Shown here: positions 43,831 through 52,396 of the stretch, in pieces
How positions within the stretch are numbered: position 1 is the first letter of the stretch
Layout: every line of letters starts with the position of its first letter
IMG/VR virus record: IMGVR_UViG_3300020469_000058
Coordinates: 1-56,032 of that record
Reading direction: 5' to 3' (one strand)
Origin: a virus
Length of the DNA stretch: 56,032 nucleotides
The notes under the pieces: model-generated
The model's input: the letters and a program-made list of their open reading frames with translations, nothing else
Told to the model about the DNA's origin: nothing
The model's database searches: none
Translations under genes and position numbers: made by a program

Positions 43831-45603
43831 ATGGCTCTTTTTACACCCTCTGCTTCTCCTGCTGTAACAGTTAAAGAAATTGATTTAACGGGTGTTGTCC
43901 CGAACGTTCAAACTTCAACTGGTGCATTCGTGGGGAATTTCGGTTGGGGGCCAGTAGGCGTTGCTACACTAGTTTCAGATGAATCTGGACTTGTTAGCAC
44001 CTTCTCTGCACCAACTGACGATAATACGGTAGATTTCCATTCTGCTGCTTATTTTTTAAGGTATTCCAACTCCATGTACGTAGTACGTGAACAGGATAGT
44101 GACGGCAAAAACTCCGTTGCGAACCATACCTCATTAGGTACATTAACTGCACAAACAGTTAACAACCTAGACGCATTCGAAGACTTATCAATTGATAGTT
44201 CTGACGGTGCTTTCATTGCCAAATATCCTGGCTCTATCGGTAACTCTCTGAAAATCTCCATCGTGGGAACAGACAGTGCTAATGGTAGTTCAGTCAACTT
44301 TAATAGTTGGGCATACAAAGACGATTTTGACGGAGCGCCTGGCACTTCTTCTTTCGTATCTGCACTTGGTGGGTCAAATGACGAAATCCACGTTGCAGTT
44401 ATTGATGAAGACGGTGAAATTTCGGGTACTGCGGGAACTGTCCTTGAAACATTCCCATACTTATCTGTTGCAAAGAACGCTAAAGCATCCGATGGTTCAT
44501 CAAACTTCTTCAAAGAAGTATTGAAGATTCGTTCCAATTGGGTATATGCGGGAGACTTCCACTTATCTGGTGATTCAGATGGTGTGGATGATTTTGCACA
44601 CTCAACTTGGGGTAACAATGCAACTACTGCTGGCGAAGACTTCAAAACTAATCAAAACTTCTCTAACACACAAAGCACTTGGTCATTCAAAGCTGGTGTT
44701 ACATCAAGTTCTTTAGGAACTGATGATATCCTTCGTGGATACGACAAGTTTGAAGACAAAGATAATATCGAAGTAGACTTCCTTATCGCTCCAGAATCAT
44801 TGTCAAACACCGCTGCTACTACAATCGTAAATGATTTAGTATCAATAGCGGGAACAACTAGGAAAGATTGTGTTGCAGTTGCATCACCTTCTCGTAATGC
44901 TGTAGTTACTGTAGGCACCAACGTTGGTGTTCTTGCAAATAACAACACATACACGAAGTCTTCCTACTTGGTACAAGACAACAACTATCTGAAAGTATTT
45001 GACAAGTATAATGACAAATACATTAAGATTCCTGCCGCATCATCCACTGCGGGTCTCATGGCTGCAACTGACTTAGTCGCTGCACCTTGGTTCTCCCCTG
45101 CTGGGTCAAGACGTGGTAGATATCAAGGAATCACAGATATCATATTATCTCCGACAAAAGCTGAAAGAGATGCATTATACAAGGCTGGTATCAACCCAAT
45201 CGCAAATATTCCAGGCGAAGGCATTATGCTCTTCGGTGACAAAACTAACGAATCAAGACCTTCTGCATTTGACAGAATTAATGTTCGTAGATTGTTCCTT
45301 GGAATTGAAAGAGCGATTGCAATAGCAGGACGTAATGTAATGTTTGAATTCAATGACGAGTTTACTCGTGCAGAGTTCGTAAACATTGTAGAACCGTTCT
45401 TACGTGAGATTCAAGGTCGAAGAGGTATCACGGATTTCCGTGTTGTCTGTGACGCAACGAATAACACGCCTGCTGTGGTTGACCGTAATGAATTTATCGC
45501 TTCTATCTTTATTAAACCCGCACGTTCTATTAACTTCGTAACATTGAATTTTGTTGCAGTTAGAACTGGTGTTGAGTTTGATGAAGTAGTTGGCACAGTA
45601 TAA
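43831..45603 (+). CDS. 18: Tail sheath protein gp18
   Basis: The 590-residue protein starts Ser-Pro-Ala-Val-Thr-Val-Lys-Glu-Ile-Asp-Leu-Thr-Gly and contains Gly-Ala-Phe-Val-Gly-Asn-Phe-Gly-Trp-Gly-Pro near 32-42. The C-terminal domain is typical of contractile sheath proteins: Trp-Phe-Ser-Pro-Ala-Gly near 421, Asn-Val-Arg-Arg-Leu-Phe near 491, Arg-Ala-Glu-Phe near 516, and a final Val-Arg-Thr-Gly-Val-Glu-Phe-Asp-Glu strand. It polymerises around the gp19 tube and contracts on infection. It has its own late promoter, and gp19 follows after 13 bases with an AAGGAG-like site. Confidence 0.95.
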   Translation: MALFTPSASPAVTVKEIDLTGVVPNVQTSTGAFVGNFGWGPVGVATLVSDESGLVSTFSAPTDDNTVDFHSAAYFLRYSNSMYVVREQDSDGKNSVANHTSLGTLTAQTVNNLDAFEDLSIDSSDGAFIAKYPGSIGNSLKISIVGTDSANGSSVNFNSWAYKDDFDGAPGTSSFVSALGGSNDEIHVAVIDEDGEISGTAGTVLETFPYLSVAKNAKASDGSSNFFKEVLKIRSNWVYAGDFHLSGDSDGVDDFAHSTWGNNATTAGEDFKTNQNFSNTQSTWSFKAGVTSSSLGTDDILRGYDKFEDKDNIEVDFLIAPESLSNTAATTIVNDLVSIAGTTRKDCVAVASPSRNAVVTVGTNVGVLANNNTYTKSSYLVQDNNYLKVFDKYNDKYIKIPAASSTAGLMAATDLVAAPWFSPAGSRRGRYQGITDIILSPTKAERDALYKAGINPIANIPGEGIMLFGDKTNESRPSAFDRINVRRLFLGIERAIAIAGRNVMFEFNDEFTRAEFVNIVEPFLREIQGRRGITDFRVVCDATNNTPAVVDRNEFIASIFIKPARSINFVTLNFVAVRTGVEFDEVVGTV

Positions 45604-45616
45604 GGAGTAAAGGAAA

Positions 45617-46144
45617 ATGGCAATTTTAGGCGTAGATGATTTTAAATCAAAACTCAGAGGGGGCGGAGCTCGTCCCAATCTGTTCAAAGCGACTGTCAAC
45701 TTTCCAGGCTATGCGGGGGGAGATGTAGAACTTACATCTTTCCTTTGTAAGACTGCACAGTTGCCAGCATCCGTAATGAACGTAATGGAAGTTCCTTTCC
45801 GTGGTAGACAATTAAAAATGGCGGGTGACCGTACATTTGAACCATGGACAGTAACCATTCTCAATGATACAGATTTCTCAATCCGTAATTCTATGGAAAG
45901 ATGGATGAATGGTATCAATGCTCATCAAGCTAATACTGGTCTAAGTAATCCTACTGATTACCAAGCAGACCTAGTTATCGAGCAGTTGGACAGGGGTGGT
46001 GATACTCTCAAGACGTACAACTTCCGTGGATGTTTCCCAACAAACGTCAGTGCAATTGACGTAAGTTACGAGACTGTAGATACTATTGAAGAATTTACAG
46101 TTGAGTTCCAGATTCAATACTGGGAATCCGACACCACTAGTTAA
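45617..46144 (+). CDS. 19: Tail tube protein gp19
   Basis: The 175-residue protein matches T4 gp19 (163 residues) in length and pattern. It has Asp-Asp-Phe-Lys-Ser near the start, a Gly-rich loop, Phe-Leu-Cys-Lys-Thr-Ala-Gln-Leu-Pro-Ala near 44-53, Phe-Arg-Gly-Arg-Gln-Leu-Lys, Thr-Val-Thr-Ile-Leu-Asn-Asp, a Trp-Met-Asn-Gly-Ile-Asn helix, and the terminal strand Phe-Gln-Ile-Gln-Tyr-Trp-Glu. It stacks as hexameric rings to form the inner tube. It lies between gp18 and gp20, and a hairpin that can act as a terminator follows its stop. Confidence 0.95.
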   Translation: MAILGVDDFKSKLRGGGARPNLFKATVNFPGYAGGDVELTSFLCKTAQLPASVMNVMEVPFRGRQLKMAGDRTFEPWTVTILNDTDFSIRNSMERWMNGINAHQANTGLSNPTDYQADLVIEQLDRGGDTLKTYNFRGCFPTNVSAIDVSYETVDTIEEFTVEFQIQYWESDTTS

Positions 46145-46160
46145 TCTAGTTATATATAAG

Positions 46161-46190
46161 GGGGTAGGGAATAATCCTTACCCCTTTATT
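46161..46190 (+). terminator. Hairpin with T-rich tail between gp19 and gp20
   Basis: The arms are GGGGTAGGGA (46161-46170) and TCCTTACCCC (46175-46184) around an ATAA loop, followed by TTTATT. Nine pairs are Watson-Crick and one is G-T. It looks like a rho-independent terminator or attenuator that lowers portal expression relative to tail proteins. Confidence 0.65.
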
Positions 46191-46202
46191 ATGAGGTAAA
46201 AA

Positions 46203-47711
46203 ATGGCAGAACAAGACAATAGTATTCTTAAACTATTCGGTTTCGAACTCAAGAGACAAGAGAAAGCCGAAAAGGAAAAAGAAAAATTAAAGTCCATTGT
46301 TGCTCCCACCGATGATGACGGTGCGGGGTATGTTACTGCGTCTGGTTCTCACTATGGTCAATACATTGACATGGAAGGGAGTCAAGCAAAGGACAACCAA
46401 CAATTAATTATGAAATATCGTGGTGTTGCAACACATCCCGAAGTAGATGCCGCAGTAGAAGATATTGTTAATGAATCAATCGTTGGTTCAGAAATGGATA
46501 TCTCTTGCGAAATTAATCTGGATAAAGTAGAAGCACCAGATAATATTAAAAATATGATGACCGAAGAATTCAACAAAGTATATGGTATGTTGAAATTCAC
46601 AGATTTAGGTCATGACATATTCCGTTCATTCTATGTTGATGGTAGAATATATCACCATCTTGTAGTAGATGAATCCAGAATTAAAGAAGGTATTCAAGAG
46701 ATTAGAACTATTGATGCCGCAAAGATACGTAAAGTAAAAGAAGTAAAACATGAGAAAGACCCTATCACGGGTGCTAAGGTAGTAAAAGAAGTAAAAGAAT
46801 TCTATATCTTCCAAGAGAAAGCGGGAACTAATCAAGGTGTAAGACTTTCTCCAGACAGTGTTTCATATGTATCAAGTGGTCTATTAGACCCAACTAAAAA
46901 ACAGGTTGTGTCTTATTTACATAAGTCATTAAAACCTATTAACCAATTAAGAATGATGGAAGATTCTCTTGTAATCTACCGTCTTGCAAGAGCCCCCGAA
47001 CGTAGAATATTCTATATCGATGTGGGTAACATGCCACGTAATAAGTCTGAAGCGTACATGCAAGGTATCATGTCTCGTTACAGAAACAAGATTGTATATG
47101 ACTCAAGTACTGGTCAACTTAAAGATGACCGTAAACACATGTCTATGTTGGAAGACTTTTGGTTACCACGTAGAGAAGGTGGTAGAGGAACTGAAATCTC
47201 TACACTGCCTGGCGGTGAGAACCTTGGTCAGATAGATGATATCTTGTACTTCCAGAAGAGGTTGTATCGTTCATTGAACGTACCAGTCAACCGTCTGGAA
47301 CAAGAAGCACAGTTTACATTAGGTAGGTCAACTGAAATTTCTAGGGATGAAGTTAAGTTCCAGAAGTTTATTGACCGTCTACGTAGAAGATTCTCAATGT
47401 TGTTTATTGGTATTCTCAAGAAACAACTTATACTCAAAGGTATTATTACTGAGAGTGATTGGGAAGAGTGGAAGAACGCAATTACTGTTGACTTCCAAAG
47501 AGATAACCACTTTACTGAATTGAAGAATGCAGAACTATTACAGAATAGACTACAGACTTTAGACCAAGTATCTCAGTATGTGGGTGAGTACTTCTCCCGT
47601 GAGTGGGCAATGAAGAACGTAATGATGATGTCTGACGAAGATATCGAAGAAATGAAAAAACAAGTCGAAGGCGAAAACTCCGTTGAAGACGAAGATGAGG
47701 AAATACAATGA
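46203..47711 (+). CDS. 20: Portal protein gp20
   Basis: The 502-residue protein has the classic gp20 regions. These are His-Pro-Glu-Val-Asp-Ala-Ala-Val-Glu-Asp-Ile near 78-88, Ile-Arg-x-Ile-Asp-Ala, Arg-Ala-Pro-Glu-Arg-Arg-Ile-Phe-Tyr-Ile-Asp-Val-Gly-Asn near 262-275, a Leu-Glu-Asp-Phe-Trp-Leu-Pro-Arg-Arg-Glu-Gly-Gly-Arg-Gly-Thr-Glu-Ile stretch near 315-331, and Leu-Pro-Gly-Gly-Glu-Asn. It forms the dodecameric portal at one head vertex and starts prohead assembly. The acidic C-terminal tail overlaps the start of gp67 by 4 bases (ATGA). Confidence 0.95.
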   Translation: MAEQDNSILKLFGFELKRQEKAEKEKEKLKSIVAPTDDDGAGYVTASGSHYGQYIDMEGSQAKDNQQLIMKYRGVATHPEVDAAVEDIVNESIVGSEMDISCEINLDKVEAPDNIKNMMTEEFNKVYGMLKFTDLGHDIFRSFYVDGRIYHHLVVDESRIKEGIQEIRTIDAAKIRKVKEVKHEKDPITGAKVVKEVKEFYIFQEKAGTNQGVRLSPDSVSYVSSGLLDPTKKQVVSYLHKSLKPINQLRMMEDSLVIYRLARAPERRIFYIDVGNMPRNKSEAYMQGIMSRYRNKIVYDSSTGQLKDDRKHMSMLEDFWLPRREGGRGTEISTLPGGENLGQIDDILYFQKRLYRSLNVPVNRLEQEAQFTLGRSTEISRDEVKFQKFIDRLRRRFSMLFIGILKKQLILKGIITESDWEEWKNAITVDFQRDNHFTELKNAELLQNRLQTLDQVSQYVGEYFSREWAMKNVMMMSDEDIEEMKKQVEGENSVEDEDEEIQ

Positions 47712-48025
47712 GTGAAGTAGAAAATCAAGAAGTGGAAACACAAGAACCAAGTGCAGTAACAGAATTAATTAATCAAATCACCAGTGGTGACTTGGCTAAT
47801 GCTGAAGGTTCTTTTAAAAGTCTTGTACAAGATAAGATGACAGATGCACTAGAAGCACAACGTGTTGCAACTGCACAGGCAATCTTTAATGACCAAGACG
47901 ATGACGTTGAAATAGATGAAACAGACATTGAAACAACAGAAAATCCTGAAGAATCGGAAGAAGAAACCGAAGAAAACGAAGAAATAATAGCAGAATTAGA
48001 CGATGATGAAGTAGAAACTGCATAA
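47708..48025 (+). CDS. 67: Prohead core protein gp67-like
   Basis: In this 105-residue protein, the last 45 residues are almost only Asp, Glu, Thr and Asn. It lies directly after gp20, as gp67 does in T4 and cyanophages. The middle, Ser-Gly-Asp-Leu-Ala-Asn-Ala-Glu-Gly-Ser-Phe-Lys-Ser-Leu, is a conserved helix of marine gp67. Core proteins of this type are digested by gp21 into acidic internal peptides. Identity rests on position plus composition. Confidence 0.75.
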   Translation: MSEVENQEVETQEPSAVTELINQITSGDLANAEGSFKSLVQDKMTDALEAQRVATAQAIFNDQDDDVEIDETDIETTENPEESEEETEENEEIIAELDDDEVETA

Positions 48026-48051
48026 TTTGCTTGTTTCAAAAACATTGTTTG

Positions 48052-48059
48052 TATAAATA
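48052..48059 (+). promoter_or_regulatory. T4-type late promoter (TATAAATA) before the gp68-position gene
   Basis: There is a perfect octamer, then ATACT and the ATG at 48065, again exactly 5 nt. The predicted transcription start falls on the start codon. Confidence 0.8.
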
Positions 48060-48064
48060 ATACT

Positions 48065-48286
48065 ATGAAATCTTATAAAGAAATTCTTCAAGAATTAAGT
48101 GAAGCAAAGAAGCCCAAGGGCGAAACTGTCTTCAACAAAAAGATTAAACGTATCCCTGTCCTTATTGTAAAGGATAAGGGAACAAACCCTTTTGTGGTCT
48201 ATATTGATGGAGACAAATTAGACTCTTTCAAATCACAAAAGGATGCAGAAAAGTCTGCAATGAAAGTAATAAAGGAATTAACATGA
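48065..48286 (+). CDS. Small prohead core protein at the gp68 position
   Basis: The 73-residue basic protein starts Met-Lys-Ser-Tyr-Lys-Glu-Ile-Leu-Gln-Glu-Leu-Ser-Glu-Ala-Lys. The Leu-x-Glu triplets (Leu-Gln-Glu, Leu-Ser-Glu) could serve as gp21-type cleavage sites. The remainder is a small alpha/beta domain (Ile-Pro-Val-Leu-Ile-Val-Lys-Asp-Lys ... Pro-Phe-Val-Val-Tyr-Ile-Asp-Gly). It lies between gp67 and gp21 where T4 has gp68 (141 residues), but I see no strong sequence likeness, so the name is withheld. It overlaps gp21 by 4 bases and has a late promoter 5 nt before its ATG. Confidence 0.65.
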   Translation: MKSYKEILQELSEAKKPKGETVFNKKIKRIPVLIVKDKGTNPFVVYIDGDKLDSFKSQKDAEKSAMKVIKELT

Positions 48287-48945
48287 AGTTAATTACAGAA
48301 TTCACTGATAATGATTCTCTATCTTGTTTAGTAGAAAAGAAAGAGAACGGTGAAAAAAATTATGTCATTGAAGGCGTTTTCGCACAAACTGACAAAAAGA
48401 ACAGAAATGGTCGTGTCTACCCTAAACCTATTATGGAAAAAGCGGTAGCAAAATATGACCAAGAACAAATTTCTAAGAAACGTGCGGTTGGGGAATTAAA
48501 TCACCCTGAAGGGCCGACAGTTAACTTAGACAAAGTTTCACACCTCATCACTGAACTCAAGTTCGAGGGAAATGATGTGGTTGGAAAGGCACAAATATTG
48601 GAAACTCCAATGGGTAAGATTGTGAAAGGTCTTCTTGATGGTGGTGTTCAATTGGGTGTGTCAACTCGTGGTATGGGTAGCCTTGAGAACAGAAACGGTG
48701 CAATGGTCGTCAAAGACGATTTTATTCTTAGTACTGTTGACATAGTACAAGACCCTAGCGCTCCTGAAGCTTTCGTTAATGGTATAATGGAAGGGGTAGA
48801 CTGGGTTTGGAATAACGGTGTTTTATGTCCTCAAGTAATTGAAAAAATGGAGACTGAAATTAAAACTGCTCCGAAAACTGTCTTGTATGAGACAAGTGTT
48901 CGAGAGTTCAAGAATTTCCTCTCGTTAATTAAATCTAAAATATAG
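48283..48945 (+). CDS. 21: Prohead protease gp21
   Basis: The 220-residue protein has the family motifs of T4 gp21: Lys-Asn-x-Asn-Gly-Arg-Val-Tyr-Pro near 39-47, Gly-Glu-Leu-Asn-His-Pro with catalytic H74, and Gly-Val-Ser-Thr-Arg-Gly with catalytic S127. An Asp-Pro-Ser-Ala-Pro near 157 follows. This serine protease cleaves the scaffold and capsid proteins during head maturation. Length is close to T4 gp21 (212). It is translationally coupled to the upstream gene (ATGA overlap) and followed by gp22 after 9 bases. Confidence 0.92.
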   Translation: MKLITEFTDNDSLSCLVEKKENGEKNYVIEGVFAQTDKKNRNGRVYPKPIMEKAVAKYDQEQISKKRAVGELNHPEGPTVNLDKVSHLITELKFEGNDVVGKAQILETPMGKIVKGLLDGGVQLGVSTRGMGSLENRNGAMVVKDDFILSTVDIVQDPSAPEAFVNGIMEGVDWVWNNGVLCPQVIEKMETEIKTAPKTVLYETSVREFKNFLSLIKSKI

Positions 48946-48954
48946 GAGTCAATT

Positions 48955-50007
48955 ATGACTGAAGAAAGTAAAGTCGAAGTTGAACTCCACGATGAAGACA
49001 TTAACGACATTGTGGAAGATACTCTCGAAGAAGGAAGCGCTCCTGCTCCTAAAGGGAAACCTGATGCAAATGCAACTGACGAAGAAGAGTCTATTGCATC
49101 TGTAGATAAAGCAGCGGACGCAACCAAAGCAAAACAAGCTCCTGCTCCGAAAACAAAAGCGGGCATGATTAATGCAATGAGCATGAAGTTACATTCTATG
49201 AAAAAAGATGAACTGACTGCATCATACAGTAATATGATGGATGATGTGCAACACACAGAAGACGCAATCGTGGAAACACAGGTTGATACTTCTGCTGAAC
49301 TGGATGCATTAGTCGAGTCTGAAGCAACACTCAGTGATGAGTTTAAAGCTAAAACCGCAGTAATCTTTGAAGCAGCCGTGAAATCAAAACTATCAGAAGA
49401 AATTGATAGAATTGAATCACAGTATAAGGAAGAATTAGCAGAAGAAATCTCTTCTACTAAGGCAGACCTTGTAGAGAAAGTGGACAGCTACCTTAACTAT
49501 GTAGTTGAATCTTGGATGGAAGAAAATCAAGTTGCAATCCAGAGCGGACTCCGCACTGAAATTGCCGAGACTTTCATGGATAAAATGAAAGACCTCTTTA
49601 CAGAGTCTTACATTGAAGTCCCAACTTCTAAGGTTGACCTAGTTGATGAACTTGCTGAATCCGTAGAAGAACTTGAGACTCGTCTCAACGAAACTACTCA
49701 GAAAGTTATAGACACAACCGAGGAACTGGAAGTTTACAAACGTGAAACGATTATTCGTGAAGCGTCACGTGACCTTGCAGAAACTCAAGTAGAAAAATTG
49801 AAATCACTCGTTGAAGGTTTAGATTTTGAAGACGAAGACCAATTCGCCTCTAAAGTCAAGACTGTAAAAGAGTCATATTTCACAAAAGAAATCACTGGTA
49901 GTGAAGAAGTAGAACAAGTTGTAGAAGATGCTGACGTGCAAACTGAAGTATCATCTGTAATGGAACAATACATCTCTACTATCCGTAAAAACGCATCTAA
50001 ATCATAA
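48955..50007 (+). CDS. 22: Prohead scaffold protein gp22
   Basis: The 350-residue, highly acidic and helical protein has long coiled-coil stretches (about 140-330) rich in Glu, Lys, Ala and Leu. An acidic N-terminus is followed by an Ala/Pro/Lys linker near 32-65. This composition and the place between gp21 and gp23 identify the major scaffold protein, which fills the prohead and is then digested by gp21. T4 gp22 is shorter (269). A segment Val-Val-Glu-Ser-Trp-Met-Glu-Glu-Asn near 180-190 is conserved in marine homologues. gp23 follows after 12 bases with an AAAGGAAA site. Confidence 0.88.
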   Translation: MTEESKVEVELHDEDINDIVEDTLEEGSAPAPKGKPDANATDEEESIASVDKAADATKAKQAPAPKTKAGMINAMSMKLHSMKKDELTASYSNMMDDVQHTEDAIVETQVDTSAELDALVESEATLSDEFKAKTAVIFEAAVKSKLSEEIDRIESQYKEELAEEISSTKADLVEKVDSYLNYVVESWMEENQVAIQSGLRTEIAETFMDKMKDLFTESYIEVPTSKVDLVDELAESVEELETRLNETTQKVIDTTEELEVYKRETIIREASRDLAETQVEKLKSLVEGLDFEDEDQFASKVKTVKESYFTKEITGSEEVEQVVEDADVQTEVSSVMEQYISTIRKNASKS

Positions 50008-50019
50008 AGGAAATATAAA

Positions 50020-51333
50020 ATGCAATCTTACGATAATTTAATCGAAAAGTGGGCTCCAGTTCTAAACGAAGAGTCTGCTGGCGTGATTACTGATAATCAC
50101 AGACGTGCGGTAACTGCTGCAATTCTCGAAAACCAAGAAAAAGCAATCGCTGAAGAGCGTTCTGCTTCTGCGGGTTTCATGACAGAGAATGCTGCAAGTG
50201 GCGCTAACAACACTGGTTCAGTTAATAACTTTGACCCAGTATTAATCTCACTAGTACGTAGAGCAATGCCTAACCTCATCGCTTATGACGTATGTGGTGT
50301 ACAACCTATGAATGGCCCTACTGGTCTTATCTTCGCTATGAAGAGCAGATACCAAGGTGGTTCTACTTCTAACCGTGAAGCACTATTCAACGAAGCTGAA
50401 ACTCAGTTCTCTGGTGATAGTTCTGGTACTCACGATTCAGACAATGCGTCTGGTTGGAACGGAATTGATTCATCTGGTGCTAGACTTTCTAACCTTGCTG
50501 CTGGCGGAATGCCAACTGCTGATGCAGAAGCATTGGGTAGAACTGGTGGTTCATCTTTCAACGAAATGGGTTTCACCATTGAAAGACAGACTGTAACTGC
50601 TAAGTCACGTGCGCTTAAAGCTGAATACACTTTAGAACTTGCACAAGACCTTAAAGCGATTCATGGTCTTGACGCAGAAACAGAATTGGCTAACATCCTC
50701 TCTACTGAAATCCTTGCGGAAATCAACAGAGAAGTTATCCGTACTGTTAACTCTCAAGCGAAAACTGGAGCTCAACAAGCTAACGTTACTGCAAAAGGTA
50801 TCTTTAACATGAGTTCAGACGCTGACGGACGTTGGTCTGCTGAGAAGTTCAAAGGTCTTGGTGTACAAATTGACCGTGAAGCAAACGTAATTGCAAAAGA
50901 AACAAGACGTGGAAAAGGTAACGTAGTTATCTGTTCTTCAGATGTTGCTACTGCACTTGCTGCTGCGGGTACTTTGGACTATAGTCCTGCTATCAACAAC
51001 AACCTACAGGTTGACGATACTGGTAATACTTTTGCTGGTGTATTAAACGGACGTATCCGTGTATACATCGACCCTTATGCTAACACTGATTATATCACTG
51101 TTGGTTATAAAGGACAGAACCCATATGACAGTGGTGTATTCTACTGCCCATACGTTCCGTTGCAAATGGTTAAAGCAGTTGGTGAAGAAGACTTCCAACC
51201 ACGTATCGGGTTTAAAACTCGTTACGGAATGGCAAGTAACCCATTTGTTGGGTCTACACCTTCTGACGGTCTTGCTACTGCAAAGACTAACCAGTACTAC
51301 AGAATTTTCAAGGTTACTAATATCTTGACATAA
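50020..51333 (+). CDS. 23: Major capsid protein gp23
   Basis: The 437-residue HK97-fold protein of the T4 type starts with Leu-Ile-Glu-Lys-Trp near 7-11. It has Phe-Asp-Pro-Val-Leu-Ile-Ser-Leu-Val-Arg-Arg-Ala-Met-Pro near 69-82, Gly-Val-Gln-Pro-Met-Asn-Gly-Pro-Thr-Gly-Leu-Ile-Phe-Ala near 92-105, and the C-terminal Gly-Phe-Lys-Thr-Arg-Tyr-Gly. A likely gp21 cleavage site is Ile-Ala-Glu at 43-45, removing a short propeptide. It is shorter than T4 gp23 (521), as usual in marine relatives. It is the last gene of the late cluster and is followed by a strong terminator. Confidence 0.95.
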   Translation: MQSYDNLIEKWAPVLNEESAGVITDNHRRAVTAAILENQEKAIAEERSASAGFMTENAASGANNTGSVNNFDPVLISLVRRAMPNLIAYDVCGVQPMNGPTGLIFAMKSRYQGGSTSNREALFNEAETQFSGDSSGTHDSDNASGWNGIDSSGARLSNLAAGGMPTADAEALGRTGGSSFNEMGFTIERQTVTAKSRALKAEYTLELAQDLKAIHGLDAETELANILSTEILAEINREVIRTVNSQAKTGAQQANVTAKGIFNMSSDADGRWSAEKFKGLGVQIDREANVIAKETRRGKGNVVICSSDVATALAAAGTLDYSPAINNNLQVDDTGNTFAGVLNGRIRVYIDPYANTDYITVGYKGQNPYDSGVFYCPYVPLQMVKAVGEEDFQPRIGFKTRYGMASNPFVGSTPSDGLATAKTNQYYRIFKVTNILT

Positions 51334-51373
51334 GTCTGTAATAAGAAGAGTGAGGTTAACTCACCGTTCTTTA

Positions 51374-51401
51374 AAGGGTCTCTTCGGAGACCCTTTTTTT
51401 T
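51374..51401 (+). terminator. Strong rho-independent terminator after gp23
   Basis: The stem AAGGGTCTC / GAGACCCTT closes on a TTCG tetraloop and is followed by a run of eight T. It lies 41 bases after gp23. The stop codon of the converging Dam gene (51402-51400) sits in the T-tract, so the hairpin may serve both directions, though the opposite T-tract is weak. Confidence 0.95.
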
Positions 51402-52275
51402 ATCCGAAGAAATCGTCTAGTGAAGGTGGGGTAGGTGTGTCGTAGTTTAACAACAAGAGTTCCTTCCTGTTGTGTTCATCTTCTCTATACTTCTTACCAC
51501 TATGCATGGTATAAGTCAAATCCCATATACGTTGTTCCCAACCTTTATATGCATCACGAAGAGTATCATTAGAATTATACGTAATCATGATTAGATTCTT
51601 AGAGTTGTCTGTGACTGTGTGAAAGTCTTTGTGGTCAAATGAGTCATGCATGTCACCATTGTTACCATAGATAAATGACTTGATGTCATATGGTGGGTCT
51701 GCAAATACAAATGCATCTGGATTATCATCAAACATGACACTATAGTCATCATTGGTCAATGTCCAGTTTTTCATGAGATGACCGAACTTAGGTAGTTTTG
51801 CAATCAGTCTATGATTGAACAAATCCTTTACTGCATCTTTACTGAATGAACCTGTCGATTCTCCTAGTCCAGAGAAAGAACATCGATTCATTATATAGAA
51901 TCTCCAAGCAATTTCGAACTCATTATCTGGGTTCTCTAGACCTTCACGCATAACATGATAATAATCTAGATGTGCTTGAAGAGGGTCAGAAGACTCAGAT
52001 AGTTCTGTTTTGACACTATGTAGTTTGTCTGCAAGTTTCTGACCTTCCTGTTGTACGGTCAACCAAAAACAATACAGATTGTAGTATTTGTCATTGACCC
52101 ATACAGGAACATTGGGATACTTCTTACTAAAGGCAAATGCACATGAACCACCCCCAAGGAAGGGTTCACGATACTCTTTAATAGAGTCTATAGGCATATT
52201 CTCGTCACTGAATAAGAAGTCAGTTGCACGAGTCTTTCCGCCTGGATATCTAAGTGGAGATTTTAAATCTTTCAT
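51400..52275 (-). CDS. dam: DNA adenine methyltransferase (Dam/D12 class)
   Basis: The 291-residue protein has the D12-class layout. Ser-Pro-Leu-Arg-Tyr-Pro-Gly-Gly-Lys at 6-14 and Glu-Pro-Phe-Leu-Gly-Gly-Gly-Ser at 37-44 bind S-adenosylmethionine, and Asp-Pro-Pro-Tyr at 193-196 is the catalytic motif IV. It should methylate the N6 of adenine in DNA. The canonical target would be GATC, yet I found no GATC in this window. The C-terminus ends Ser-Leu-Asp-Asp-Phe-Phe-Gly, resembling sliding-clamp binding tails of T4-type proteins. A minus-strand sigma70-like promoter lies directly upstream, with its predicted start beside the ATG and no ribosome site. Confidence 0.88.
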   Translation of the reverse strand: MKDLKSPLRYPGGKTRATDFLFSDENMPIDSIKEYREPFLGGGSCAFAFSKKYPNVPVWVNDKYYNLYCFWLTVQQEGQKLADKLHSVKTELSESSDPLQAHLDYYHVMREGLENPDNEFEIAWRFYIMNRCSFSGLGESTGSFSKDAVKDLFNHRLIAKLPKFGHLMKNWTLTNDDYSVMFDDNPDAFVFADPPYDIKSFIYGNNGDMHDSFDHKDFHTVTDNSKNLIMITYNSNDTLRDAYKGWEQRIWDLTYTMHSGKKYREDEHNRKELLLLNYDTPTPPSLDDFFG

Positions 52276-52282
52276 GTTGTAT

Positions 52283-52311
52283 ATAGTACACTAGTCCACA
52301 CTAAATGTCAA
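52283..52311 (-). promoter_or_regulatory. Sigma70-like promoter for dam
   Basis: On the minus strand, TTGACA (52311-52306) and TACTAT (52288-52283) are separated by 17 nt. The -35 is perfect; the -10 matches 4 of 6. The ATG of dam (52275) is 7 nt after the -10, so transcription should begin at or next to the start codon. Confidence 0.65.
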
Positions 52312-52335
52312 GGTAAAAATAAACTAAAATAATGC

Positions 52336-52364
52336 TTGACAAACCTTGCTGTTGTTGTTATAAT
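52336..52364 (+). promoter_or_regulatory. Consensus sigma70 promoter P1 (TTGACA-17-TATAAT)
   Basis: A perfect -35 (52336-52341), a 17-nt spacer and a perfect -10 (52359-52364) give an expected start near 52371. The first gene begins at 52397 with an AAAGGAAAGG ribosome site. This is a strong early promoter read by the unmodified host polymerase. Its spacer end and downstream bases recur at P2. Confidence 0.92.
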
Positions 52365-52396
52365 AAGTGTATAAAATGAAAAAAGGAAAGGAAAAT

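Noticed and set aside
48001-48051. Terminator between gp67 and the gp68-position gene
   Set aside because: The short TTGTTT/AAACA pairings around 48030-48050 give no stable GC stem.
52367-52396. Upstream GTG start for the first gene after P1
   Set aside because: It lies before the expected transcription start of P1. The ATG at 52397 has a strong ribosome site.
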